DNA of 64,000 nucleotides from Polaribacter sp. Hel1_33_78 (lineage in GTDB: Bacteria; Bacteroidota; Bacteroidia; Flavobacteriales; Flavobacteriaceae): NCBI RefSeq assembly GCF_900106075.1, contig NZ_LT629794.1, positions 972,001 to 1,036,000 of the forward strand, read 5' to 3'. Below are positions 56,075 through 64,000 of this stretch, piece by piece. The notes beneath the pieces were generated by a model. It had not been told where the DNA came from, did not search any database, and was given only the letters and a program-made list of their open reading frames with translations. The first letter of the stretch is position 1. Every line of letters begins with the position of its first letter. The position numbers were made by a program, and so were the translations under genes.

Positions 56075-59000
56075 TTAATTTTCCAATTCTTTTAAATACA
56101 AATCTCTTACATCGTTTACGTATATATCTATATGTTTTGGTTTCCATTCAGAAGTGTCAACAGGATCAAGAACAACCACTTCAATATGAGTTGGTTTAAA
56201 CATTTTGGTTCCTTTTGGCATCGCCATAAATGCATTTTTTATTACAATGGGCACAATTGGAACTCCTGCATTCATGGCTAAATGAAATGCTCCTTTTTTA
56301 AATTTACCTAATTTTTTACTTCCGCTTCTAGTACCTTCGGGGGCAATAGCTATAGATGTTCCGGTTTTTAGAGCTTCTACGGCAGGTTTCATTGCGGCAA
56401 TTGCCTTTTTTTTATCAGAACGATCAATAAAAATTGCACCCATAGCTTTAAAAACAGGTCCCAAAGGGGTATACTCTAATTCTTTTTTAGCAACACCTGC
56501 AATGTCTTTTCTCAATATTTTTAATAGGATGAAAAAATCGGCTGAACTTTGATGATTAAAGCAGAAAACTGCCGGTCTATGGTCTTCTAAATTATGTTGT
56601 CCGCGTATTACAATATCTAAACCAGCTAACTTAGTCCCTAGATCACCAATACTTGCTATCGTTGTATTTGCGCCTTCTCGTCTAGACATGGAAAGCGATC
56701 CTGAAACCAAGCCTTTTAAGGCAGATGGATAAATACTCGCTGCTGCTAATCCAGTTCTTAATCCGTTCACAAAAGGGATTCTTTTGTTTTCTTTAAAACG
56801 AAGAATTTTCCAATCGTTTTCAAATGCTAATTGCGATAATTTATGATCAGGATTCGTTGCTATTGGTTTTCCAACAATTTCTAAAAGGGGATAATCATCG
56901 ATACTATCTGTGTAGAAAAAACTTTTTGACAAATCAATATTATTTGTTTTTGCAAATGTTCTTCCAGCTCTGGCTTTTCCTTCAGACCAGCACATTTCTG
57001 AAATTACTCCGGTAAATTTCCCTTTTTTGACTTCCATTTTTGTGCAAAAAATATCTTTAATACCCAATTCATTCGCCACAGGAGTTACTTGATAGCTCGT
57101 GGCGGCAGAAATAATAACAACTTGATGCCCTTTTTCTAGGTGTGAAGCAATTAAAGTTTTTGCTTCTGGATAAATTGTATTTGCTAAATGATCGTGATAA
57201 ACTTCTTCACCTAAATCAATAAATTGTTTCTCTTTGATACCTTTTACGCCTAAAGCAGAAATTTTTGTGAGTGTTTCAAAGTCTCTATTTCCTGCGGCAT
57301 ACACCAAAATTGTTGCAAATTGCGAAAGCAATTCTTTTGCAGTAGATTTTCCGCTTAGCAAGCGTGATTTTAAAAATTGTTTAGCAGAAAAATCATTGAT
57401 CAAAGTTCTGTCTAAATCAAAGAAAGCAGCTATGTGTTTTCCTTCTTCATCTTCAATAATCCTTTCTGGAACACTAGCTAAATCTGCTCCGGGAACAACT
57501 TTTCTTTCTTCAGTTTCTGTATTGATAGACTTCTTTGTGTTTACAATTTCTATTTTTTGTAAAAAATGTAAGCGATCTGTAAGATTCTCTAATAGATTCA
57601 TCCAAATATCTAATTCTTTGAAATTTATTTTTTTATTAAAGGGCGTAAGTTTGCTATTTTTTGCGAGTCTTAATGCGCTTATCAAAAAAGGTTTAGAGAT
57701 ACTTTCTAATCTACTAATTCTATTTTCCCAATGTAATTCTTTCCCTTTAAAAAGACATAATTCGATAAATTCAGTATCAGAAAATTCATCATCTAAATCC
57801 CAAGTATTCAATGTATGGCATACGACTTTGTTGGCTTCTAGATAAATAAGCAATAACCCTTTAGAAACAAACATTTCTTGCTTTGCTAATAAATTTTCTA
57901 TATCTCCATTTGGATCGCTAAGGATTGCTCTCCAGTTTTGATCAAATAAAGTTAATTCAGCCTCAATTTCACTGCTAAATTTTGGTTTGTTTGTATAGAA
58001 AAATTCAAACTTGAAAAGGTTTCGAAGACGCATTATTTCTTTCCAAAAAGAGATAACTCTATCAGTCGTTTTTTCGTCCTTTATTTTAACCAAAGCCATT
58101 TCTATAAATGCTCTGTGATATAAATGGGCAGCAGCCATATTTGCATAATAGGTTGCTGGTAAAAATTCAGTCGAAGATAAACTATATTGTGTTTTATAAC
58201 CGGCCTTATTTTTCTGAATAATACCAGAACTTTGTAATAAATTTAGTGCTTTTTGGACGGAGGCACCTATGCTTTTTCCACGTTCAATTAACACATCTTT
58301 CTTTCGTTGTTCAAGATAATTCATCAATCTAATAACATTGAATTCTATTTCTTGTTTTGTAAGCGAAAAATTGTTTAACAGTACATTACATACTAGAGAA
58401 ACTGTCGTTACTGGAGTGATCATATTTGCTTTATGAATCAACTCAAAAGCAAAACGTGGCAACGTATTTTTATCTGAATAACTGTCTTCTTCAATATCTG
58501 GAATTATGGCATTGTGATGAGCATCGGCATCAACAGGTTCACCAAATCTAATTGCTGCTTTTCCGTATTCATTGCCTAGCTTTCTGAAATAGTTGATAAA
58601 GGTGCCAATATCTTCGGAGTTTTTTGTTTTTCCTTTCCCTTCTTCCGTCATTTCTTTTACATCGGGAATCAGATCGTATACAATAGAAACTGGCACATAC
58701 TTTATATTTCTTGTACTTGCTTGCTCACCTTCCATGATGTATTTTAAAATCCCCATTTGTGGATACACTATTTTACCAGTTCTAGAGCGCGTCCCTTCTA
58801 TATTCCAGGTTAAGTGATCGCCGTTTTCAATCATACAAGAAATATAATGTCTTAAAGCTGCTTTGTAGATTGGGTTGTCTTTAAAACTTCTTCTGATAAA
58901 AATTAAACCCGAATTTTTCCCGAGTTGTTTAAAACCAGGAACGGCTAAATTAATGCCGCCAAAAGTATATGGAATAGGCATTCCAAAACGAGCTAAGGTG

Positions 59001-59326
59001 GTTATTAAAACAACGGTGTCTAAATATGTCTTATGTGTTAAAATAAATGCAACAGAGTTTTGTCGCATTAATTTCATGAGTTTTTTTATTTCTTTAGGAT
59101 CAATATCTATCTTATTATTATATGCTTTGGATAGCATAAATTGGAATCCTTTTACAGAAAGCATTTTTGCTATTGGGTGTTGTTGTGAAAACAACTCAGC
59201 AATACAATCTGATGCTTCTTTTTGAACTTCAGAAAACTCTAACTTTTGCTCTTCAGCAATTTGTTTAAGTTTTTCTTGAAATTTAGAATGATTGATAATG
59301 TTTTGTATACTATGCTCCATAATCAT
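56075..59326 (-). CDS. Three-domain PlsB-HAD-PlsC glycerolipid enzyme
   Basis: The fusion protein has about 1083 residues. The N-terminal domain is a PlsB-type glycerol-3-phosphate acyltransferase: HKTYLD (His98, Asp103), then EGTRSRTGK (177-185). The central domain is a HAD-IB phosphatase with FFDLDRTLIND (DxDxT at 637-641) and a SISAA-like IISAATS. The C-terminal domain is a PlsC acyltransferase with FNHQSSADF (924-930) and APEGTRSG (996-1001). Together they could turn glycerol-3-phosphate into phosphatidate and possibly diacylglycerol. The ATG at 59326 overlaps the preceding TGA by one base. Mycobacteria have these parts as two separate neighbouring genes. Confidence 0.9.
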   Translation of the reverse strand: MIMEHSIQNIINHSKFQEKLKQIAEEQKLEFSEVQKEASDCIAELFSQQHPIAKMLSVKGFQFMLSKAYNNKIDIDPKEIKKLMKLMRQNSVAFILTHKTYLDTVVLITTLARFGMPIPYTFGGINLAVPGFKQLGKNSGLIFIRRSFKDNPIYKAALRHYISCMIENGDHLTWNIEGTRSRTGKIVYPQMGILKYIMEGEQASTRNIKYVPVSIVYDLIPDVKEMTEEGKGKTKNSEDIGTFINYFRKLGNEYGKAAIRFGEPVDADAHHNAIIPDIEEDSYSDKNTLPRFAFELIHKANMITPVTTVSLVCNVLLNNFSLTKQEIEFNVIRLMNYLEQRKKDVLIERGKSIGASVQKALNLLQSSGIIQKNKAGYKTQYSLSSTEFLPATYYANMAAAHLYHRAFIEMALVKIKDEKTTDRVISFWKEIMRLRNLFKFEFFYTNKPKFSSEIEAELTLFDQNWRAILSDPNGDIENLLAKQEMFVSKGLLLIYLEANKVVCHTLNTWDLDDEFSDTEFIELCLFKGKELHWENRISRLESISKPFLISALRLAKNSKLTPFNKKINFKELDIWMNLLENLTDRLHFLQKIEIVNTKKSINTETEERKVVPGADLASVPERIIEDEEGKHIAAFFDLDRTLINDFSAKQFLKSRLLSGKSTAKELLSQFATILVYAAGNRDFETLTKISALGVKGIKEKQFIDLGEEVYHDHLANTIYPEAKTLIASHLEKGHQVVIISAATSYQVTPVANELGIKDIFCTKMEVKKGKFTGVISEMCWSEGKARAGRTFAKTNNIDLSKSFFYTDSIDDYPLLEIVGKPIATNPDHKLSQLAFENDWKILRFKENKRIPFVNGLRTGLAAASIYPSALKGLVSGSLSMSRREGANTTIASIGDLGTKLAGLDIVIRGQHNLEDHRPAVFCFNHQSSADFFILLKILRKDIAGVAKKELEYTPLGPVFKAMGAIFIDRSDKKKAIAAMKPAVEALKTGTSIAIAPEGTRSGSKKLGKFKKGAFHLAMNAGVPIVPIVIKNAFMAMPKGTKMFKPTHIEVVVLDPVDTSEWKPKHIDIYVNDVRDLYLKELEN

Positions 59327-60486
59327 CAATTAACAAAGAGGTTTTTAAATTTTGATAATCCTTTTTGTTCCCAAAATTCTGGAAAAAATAAAGATTCTAT
59401 TTTTGGTAAAAATCCTTTAGGTTTTTTTCCAGTAATGGTAGCATTTAGTGCGTTGGCAACAGTCAATAAAACAGAAGCATTTGCTCCCATTCCACAATGA
59501 CTTCCAAAGACCTCTATATTATTAATATCATGTCTTAGTGTTTCTGCTTCCATACAATGTTTCCATGGCAATAATCCGTCCGTTTTAGTGTAAATACAAG
59601 TGATAGGAACCTCAGGAATTAATTCGAGTTCTTTTAAAAATTTGGCATTCCTTTCTTTCAGATGTCTGCCTCGTAAAAATTCTAAAATTTTTACGAGGGG
59701 TGTTTTCATGTTTTTAACACCCCAAACAGGGGAGCCAATTGTAACTAGTTGCTCCACTTTTTCTGGGTATCTATTCGCTATTATTTTTGCAAAAATACCA
59801 CCACCACTCCAGCCAACTAGACTAACTTTTTCTTGGTGTCGCTCATAAATATCATCTAATTTTTCAATCAGTTTTGGTAAAGATTTTGAATTGATTGTAT
59901 TGACACCTAAATCCCATTTATATGTTATAAATCCTACTGATTTTAAATAATTTCTTACAAATGTTGTAGATAAATCATTTCCTAGATAAGGAGGCATTAA
60001 TAATACAGGTTTGTTTTTACTTTCTTTATGTTTCGGTATTATTGGGTAAATACCAAATATTGTAACCCATTCTATAATACATCTTCCTTCTAGAACCATA
60101 TTGAAAAGGGGAGGAGCATCTATCCTCCGATTGATAACTTCTACAAAATCCACAAACTTTTTTAGTACTTTTTGTGATACTTCATTCGTTCCATTTTCCA
60201 AAGGAACAATATCATCAATCCTTTTAAGAACGATCTCTAAGGTTACATAATCTCTATCTGGCCCAAAATCTTCACAAACAGAAATGCAATCGTATAGTAA
60301 AGTATTAACCTCTTTTACATTTAGCTCTTTGTCGTCGATAAGTCCAATAATCATTTTTTCAAAAGGATGATTTTCAAACTTTTGAATGACTACTTTTTTT
60401 GCTTCTAACAAATCCATACCTTTTGTTAGCACAACTTTGAGAGCTAATTCAGTAAAAGTTTTATATAACGTCTTATTTTTTTCCAT
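59326..60486 (-). CDS. Alpha/beta hydrolase of the lipid locus
   Basis: This hydrolase of 386 residues has an N-terminal helical region of about 125 residues and a C-terminal alpha/beta fold. The predicted triad is Ser227 (SLVGWSGGGIF), Asp303 (IYTKTDGLLPW) and His330 (FGSHCGMGAN). The fold and the start LLMPPYLGND recall polyhydroxyalkanoate synthases, but the nucleophile is serine, not the cysteine of PhaC. A lipase, esterase or acyltransferase role is more likely. It sits between a second hydrolase gene (5 bases) and the acyltransferase fusion (overlap), so a function in neutral-lipid turnover is inferred. Confidence 0.78.
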   Translation of the reverse strand: MEKNKTLYKTFTELALKVVLTKGMDLLEAKKVVIQKFENHPFEKMIIGLIDDKELNVKEVNTLLYDCISVCEDFGPDRDYVTLEIVLKRIDDIVPLENGTNEVSQKVLKKFVDFVEVINRRIDAPPLFNMVLEGRCIIEWVTIFGIYPIIPKHKESKNKPVLLMPPYLGNDLSTTFVRNYLKSVGFITYKWDLGVNTINSKSLPKLIEKLDDIYERHQEKVSLVGWSGGGIFAKIIANRYPEKVEQLVTIGSPVWGVKNMKTPLVKILEFLRGRHLKERNAKFLKELELIPEVPITCIYTKTDGLLPWKHCMEAETLRHDINNIEVFGSHCGMGANASVLLTVANALNATITGKKPKGFLPKIESLFFPEFWEQKGLSKFKNLFVN

Positions 60487-60491
60487 TTATC

Positions 60492-61427
60492 TTAAGCTTG
60501 AATCGTTTGTTGCAGCCAGTTTAAAAGATCTTTTTCAACTTCTATTTTATTAAGTTCATTTAGCATTTCGTGCCTGCCTCCTTTATATAATTTTAAAGTC
60601 AGATCTTGGATAGCTGCCCTTCTATATTTAGCAGCAACTTTTGATACTCCTTTTCCCATTTCTCCGACAGGATCTTGATCACCAGAAAAAATAAAAATAG
60701 ATAAATTTTTTGGGGTATTAACAAAAGTTGTCGCGCTGTTAACTTTCTTACTTCCTTTTAAAATATCTAAAAAGATACTCAAAGAAAAATCCTCAATCCT
60801 TAAAGGATCTTCTTGAAACAGATCAACTTGTTTTTCATCCCGACTAATCCAATCTACTTTTGTTCTGTTAGGTTTAAATTTTTTATTGAATTGTGTGAAA
60901 AATAAATTTTTAAGCAATTCATTACTTCTATGTTTTCCGTTTATTTTTCCTAAAAATTTTGCGCTTAAAAGCCCAAAATTGCCCAGTCTTTTCATAAAGC
61001 TAGCAGTTCCTGATAAAATTAAAGCCTCTAAATCATTACCGTATTTTGCAGCATATTCTCTGCTTAGTAAGGAGCCCATGCTATGTCCAAACAAAATTAT
61101 TTTTTTATTTGGATGTTCTTTTTTGATGATTTCTGTAAGTTGGCGCATGTCATTTAATGCATCAGAAAAATAATCATCACCATCATAAAAACCTAAAAAG
61201 TCATCATTTTTTGCTGATTTACCATGAGCTCTATGATCATTAGCATAGACTTCATAACCTGCATCTTGAAATGTTTTTGCTATGGGTTGGTATCTGCCTG
61301 CATGTTCGCCAACTCCATGTGAAATTTGTATAATTCCTTTTAAAGCAATGTCTTTGTTGGAAGGCCACTTGTAATAAAAAATGGTCACATCGTCAATAGT
61401 TTTATATGTGTTTGTCGTAAAACTCAT
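60492..61427 (-). CDS. Monoacylglycerol lipase-like alpha/beta hydrolase
   Basis: This is a serine hydrolase of 311 residues of the lysophospholipase/monoglyceride lipase group: IIQISHGVGEHAGRY (oxyanion region), ANDHRAHGKS, LFGHSMGSLLSRE (nucleophile elbow), SGDQDPVGEMGKG (acid) and YKGGRHEMLNE (catalytic histidine). No signal peptide, so it should work in the cytoplasm on stored lipid. The ATG at 61427 is preferred to an adjacent TTG. It follows the WS/DGAT gene after three bases, pairing a lipid-making with a lipid-degrading enzyme. Confidence 0.88.
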   Translation of the reverse strand: MSFTTNTYKTIDDVTIFYYKWPSNKDIALKGIIQISHGVGEHAGRYQPIAKTFQDAGYEVYANDHRAHGKSAKNDDFLGFYDGDDYFSDALNDMRQLTEIIKKEHPNKKIILFGHSMGSLLSREYAAKYGNDLEALILSGTASFMKRLGNFGLLSAKFLGKINGKHRSNELLKNLFFTQFNKKFKPNRTKVDWISRDEKQVDLFQEDPLRIEDFSLSIFLDILKGSKKVNSATTFVNTPKNLSIFIFSGDQDPVGEMGKGVSKVAAKYRRAAIQDLTLKLYKGGRHEMLNELNKIEVEKDLLNWLQQTIQA

Positions 61428-61430
61428 CAA

Positions 61431-63263
61431 TTAATTTTCTAAAAATTTAGACAGTAATTGTGTTAACTTTTCTGTGTTCTTTTTAGTTCCAGATAGTTTT
61501 ATTCTTTCTTGAATTAAAACTTCTTCTAATAATAACTTCTTTTTATAAAGATTAAATAAAGTAGTATCCTCTATTTCTATTTTTACTAAAGGTTTCACTG
61601 TTTTTTTCTTTCTTATGGCAACAGCATCTTTTAGGACTTCAAGTTGATAATTAGCTTCGTTTTTATTTAAATCTAGCTGAAAATCATATTGGCCGATGGC
61701 TTGTTCTCTTAATTTTTCATGCTCATTTAAAAATTTTTTAAAAGCCGAAAAGAAAGCCATACTTTTTTTCTTTTCAATCTTTGTAGTGGTTTTTTGTTTT
61801 CCTTTTGTTAAAATGATTTTTTCTAATTCATTTGCAGATTCTCTGATATATCTAGAAAACTTATCCGCGTCTGGCATTGTTTTAGCATCAGAAGTCGTTG
61901 TAATAGAAACGATACCATTGTAACTAAATGCGGCAATAATCAATCCAAACCCATCTAAAACCGGAGTTAATCCAAAAATACCAACAATTTTATGACCTTT
62001 TAAATACAAAGGGTTTTGTGGTCCAGGAACATTCGTAATGGTAACATTAAAGGGTGGTCTGTGAAATTCTTTAATATTGTATCTCGTGTACAAACCTGCA
62101 GCTAAATTTGCTAATCCAAAAGGAACTGCATCTGCCATTTTAGAAAGGGCTTTTGCACCAACAGCTTTATGTCTAGATTTACCCATGTTAGTTTGCTCCT
62201 GAATATATTCTAAACGTTTAATAGGATCTTTAATGTGCGTAGCAATTTTAACTAACATATTAGAAATCTGATTGTCCATTTTTTGTTTATCTCCTTTTAC
62301 ACGAATAGAAATTGGGACATTTGCAACCAAAGGTTGAACTGGTAATTTTTCTTTTTCTTCTAAATATTTTCTGATTCCACCTGCACAAATAGCTAAAATT
62401 AAATCGTTAACACTAACGTCCATGATTTTACGCAGCGTATTTATTCTATCAAAAGCTAAAATTGCAGTTCCCCAAGTTCTTCTTGGAGATACAGATTCAT
62501 TAAAAATGGTTTTAGGAGTAGAAAAAGAATTTTTATGAATTGACTTTTTACTATTCAATTGACTCTTCATTTTTCCTTTGAGTAAAGAAAATGCAGTTTC
62601 ACCAATTAATTTAGGAACTTTTAAAGGATTTTTAAAAAAGCCGTAAGAACTTTTTAGTAATAAACTAATTCCGTCAGGCAGAGGTTCTGGCTCATATGGT
62701 CTTGTTGGAGCAGGTTTTTTGTTTTTATCTTCCTTGTTTTTATCAAATAAAATTCCCATAATTCCAACGCCAGAGCTTCCATCAATCATCACGTGATGAA
62801 TTTTAGAGACAATAGCAATAGAACCTTTAGGGACTTGTGAAACTTCATCTAAGCCTTCAATAAAACTAATTGACCATAAGGGCCTTCTTAAGTCTAAGGG
62901 GCTGCTAAAAATAGCGGAAGTCATTTCTCTTAATGTCTTCCAGTTTGATGGGTCAGGAAGTTTTAATCTATTGATATGTAAATCAATATCAAAATTTGGG
63001 TCATCTACCCAATAAGGGTAGTCTAAATTTAATGGAACATTTAAAAGCCTCTTTCTGAACTTTGGAATTAAATGAAGCTTGGAAGCCACTATTTCTTTAA
63101 AATCATTAAACTCAATAGATCCTTCTACTATTGTTAAAGTTGCAACATGCATTGGGCTTGATGGAGATTCTGCATATAAAAATGTTGCATCTTGCCCAGA
63201 TACTTGCTGAATAGAAACGTCTAGAGCATCTTGTAAAAGATCTTTTATTATCTTTTTGGCCAT
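61431..63263 (-). CDS. Wax ester synthase/diacylglycerol acyltransferase (WS/DGAT)
   Basis: This acyltransferase of 610 residues joins acyl-CoA to a fatty alcohol or diacylglycerol, forming wax ester or triacylglycerol. Diagnostic motifs: catalytic HHVMIDG (His156-His157 to Gly162), SPLDLRRPLW (121-130), SVNDLIL (284-290) and NVPGPQNP (411-418). The family is usually 450-500 residues; here a lysine-rich helical tail of about 120 residues follows residue 490 and ends in a leucine-rich coiled stretch. It is first in a - strand unit with lipases, acyltransferases and phasins. Wax ester versus triacylglycerol cannot be decided, although GpsA and PlsB/PlsC nearby favour triacylglycerol. Confidence 0.95.
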   Translation of the reverse strand: MAKKIIKDLLQDALDVSIQQVSGQDATFLYAESPSSPMHVATLTIVEGSIEFNDFKEIVASKLHLIPKFRKRLLNVPLNLDYPYWVDDPNFDIDLHINRLKLPDPSNWKTLREMTSAIFSSPLDLRRPLWSISFIEGLDEVSQVPKGSIAIVSKIHHVMIDGSSGVGIMGILFDKNKEDKNKKPAPTRPYEPEPLPDGISLLLKSSYGFFKNPLKVPKLIGETAFSLLKGKMKSQLNSKKSIHKNSFSTPKTIFNESVSPRRTWGTAILAFDRINTLRKIMDVSVNDLILAICAGGIRKYLEEKEKLPVQPLVANVPISIRVKGDKQKMDNQISNMLVKIATHIKDPIKRLEYIQEQTNMGKSRHKAVGAKALSKMADAVPFGLANLAAGLYTRYNIKEFHRPPFNVTITNVPGPQNPLYLKGHKIVGIFGLTPVLDGFGLIIAAFSYNGIVSITTTSDAKTMPDADKFSRYIRESANELEKIILTKGKQKTTTKIEKKKSMAFFSAFKKFLNEHEKLREQAIGQYDFQLDLNKNEANYQLEVLKDAVAIRKKKTVKPLVKIEIEDTTLFNLYKKKLLLEEVLIQERIKLSGTKKNTEKLTQLLSKFLEN

Positions 63264-63413
63264 GTATTTTTAAAATTTATGTATTCGAAGTGACAAGAAA
63301 ATTTGATTAAAAAATTTTTGGTTTAAAATTTTCTACACCCTGCAAGATAAAGAAATTTAGTTAGATTTTCTAATCTGAAAGTAGTAGAATTTTAGGGATG
63401 TTTATTTAAAAAG

Positions 63414-63444
63414 AAAGTCTCAAAAAATATTTTTTTGAGACTTT
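63414..63444 (-). terminator. Hairpin terminator after tRNA-Thr
   Basis: AAAGTCTCAAAAAA (63414-63427) pairs with TTTTTTGAGACTTT (63431-63444) around a three-base loop, 10 bases past the tRNA 3' end on the - strand. Confidence 0.75.
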
Positions 63445-63453
63445 TAAAATTTG

Positions 63454-63527
63454 AGCCGATGGAGGGACTCGAACCCACGACCTGCTGATTACAAATCAGC
63501 TGCTCTAGCCAGCTGAGCTACATCGGC
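63454..63527 (-). tRNA. tRNA-Thr (anticodon UGU)
   Basis: A full cloverleaf reads on the - strand: acceptor GCCGATG pairs with CATCGGC, the D arm is AGCTC...GAGC, the anticodon stem GCTGA/TCAGC holds loop TTTGTAA with anticodon TGT (plus strand 63491-63493), and the T arm contains GGTTCGAGTCC. Length 74 without an encoded CCA. Confidence 0.97.
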
Positions 63528-63748
63528 GTTTAAATTTGAGAGGGCAAATAAAGAGCAAAAATTGATATATTACAAGATAAAATTGATTTTTTTTTGATAA
63601 AAAAAAGGCTTAACAATTGAAGGTGCAAATTGAAATAATATTTTGCTTATAATATATTTTATCTGACTACTGTTTTCATACAAAGAACATATTAATTATT
63701 AATTAAAAACACACTGGTACATCTTATTAATATATTCAAATGACAAAA

Positions 63749-64000
63749 CTATTGCAACGCTTCTTTATAGGTTTTTAGACAACGTTCTCTTGCAAATTTA
63801 TGTTCGACTATTGGGGTAGGGTAGGTGAGTTCTTGGAAATCAGGAGCCCATTTTTTAATATATTCTAAATTTTTATCAAACTTTTGTATTTGTGTTGTAG
63901 GGTTAAATATTCTAAAATAAGGAGCTGCGTCAACACCGCAACCTGCAACCCATTGCCAGTTTCCAATATTACTAGATTGTTCATAGTCATGTAATTTTTC
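63749..64000 (-). CDS. DNA photolyase/cryptochrome family, C-terminal part
   Basis: The - strand frame is open from the window end to a TAG at 63749-63751, giving 84 C-terminal residues; the gene start lies outside. SSNIGNWQWVAGCGVDAAPY, then FRIFNPTTQIQKFD and PIVEHKFARERCL, are the FAD-binding C-terminal signature of class I deoxyribodipyrimidine photolyases. It repairs UV dimers with light, or it is a cryptochrome relative. No start, regulation or N-terminal antenna domain is visible. Confidence 0.92.
   Translation of the reverse strand, partial: EKLHDYEQSSNIGNWQWVAGCGVDAAPYFRIFNPTTQIQKFDKNLEYIKKWAPDFQELTYPTPIVEHKFARERCLKTYKEALQ

Noticed and set aside
57234..57845. A 203-codon open frame on the + strand inside the PlsB-HAD-PlsC gene
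   Set aside because: Its translation is a serine/phenylalanine-rich shadow without domain features, and the opposite strand carries conserved catalytic motifs throughout.
59326..60486. Polyhydroxyalkanoate synthase (PhaC) next to phasin-like genes
   Set aside because: The nucleophile position holds Ser227 in GWSGG, while PhaC uses cysteine. The protein was kept as an alpha/beta hydrolase.
63264..63413. A third CTGCAACT direct-repeat promoter ahead of the WS/DGAT gene
   Set aside because: Read on the - strand, this interval has neither the repeat nor a TAnnTTTG element with the right spacing.

Overview
The window looks like a chromosome segment of a marine member of the Flavobacteriaceae (Bacteroidota), perhaps close to Polaribacter or Tenacibaculum. 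The evidence is the very AT-rich DNA, the gliding and type IX secretion genes gldJ, porU and porV side by side, a fused CcsBA cytochrome c factor, a two-subunit methylmalonyl-CoA mutase, and TAnnTTTG-type promoter elements. The genus is inference; the phylum and family follow from gene content.

Region 1 (1-23.7 kb, mostly + strand) is a Wzx/Wzy-type surface polysaccharide locus. It opens with a CDP-3,6-dideoxyhexose pathway (reductase, cytidylyltransferase, 4,6-dehydratase, PMP/[2Fe-2S] 3-dehydrase) followed by an RmlC-like epimerase and a ketoreductase. That set fits CDP-ascarylose or a close relative. Then come an acetyltransferase, flippase, polymerase, four glycosyltransferases, a heparinase II/III-like protein without a signal peptide, an AlgD-like sugar-nucleotide dehydrogenase, the initiating phosphoglycosyltransferase, the export lipoprotein Wza and the tyrosine kinase Wzc. 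The tail of Wzc is encoded by a GGCTAT hexanucleotide repeat. A CpsB/YwqE-type phosphatase gene and a predicted nucleotidyltransferase gene face Wzc on the opposite strand.

Region 2 (24-50 kb) is mostly core genome: a BadF-type sugar kinase, murF, gldJ, porU, porV, cytidine deaminase, a truncated haemoglobin, a KAS III enzyme, guaA, a LysM plus ligand-binding lipoprotein, ccsBA, an M20 amidohydrolase, a phospholipase D-type lipoprotein, methylmalonyl-CoA mutase, an FtsB/DivIC-like protein and uridine kinase. Several clear hairpin terminators separate the units.

Region 3 (50-63.3 kb, all - strand) is the most unusual part. It reads as a neutral-lipid (triacylglycerol or wax ester) synthesis and lipid-droplet locus: WS/DGAT acyltransferase, two alpha/beta hydrolases, a three-domain PlsB-HAD-PlsC fusion, GpsA, an unknown coiled-coil protein, a SARP-type regulator, three paralogous phasin-like proteins, and then TetR and ABC1-kinase genes. 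Two of the phasin promoters carry the same architecture: an 11-bp-period direct repeat of CTGCAACT, nine bases, then TATATTTG. This is the geometry known for SARP targets in actinobacteria, and the SARP gene is adjacent.

The window ends with tRNA-Thr(UGU) and the 3' part of a DNA photolyase gene. No insertion sequence, prophage, CRISPR array or rRNA was seen.
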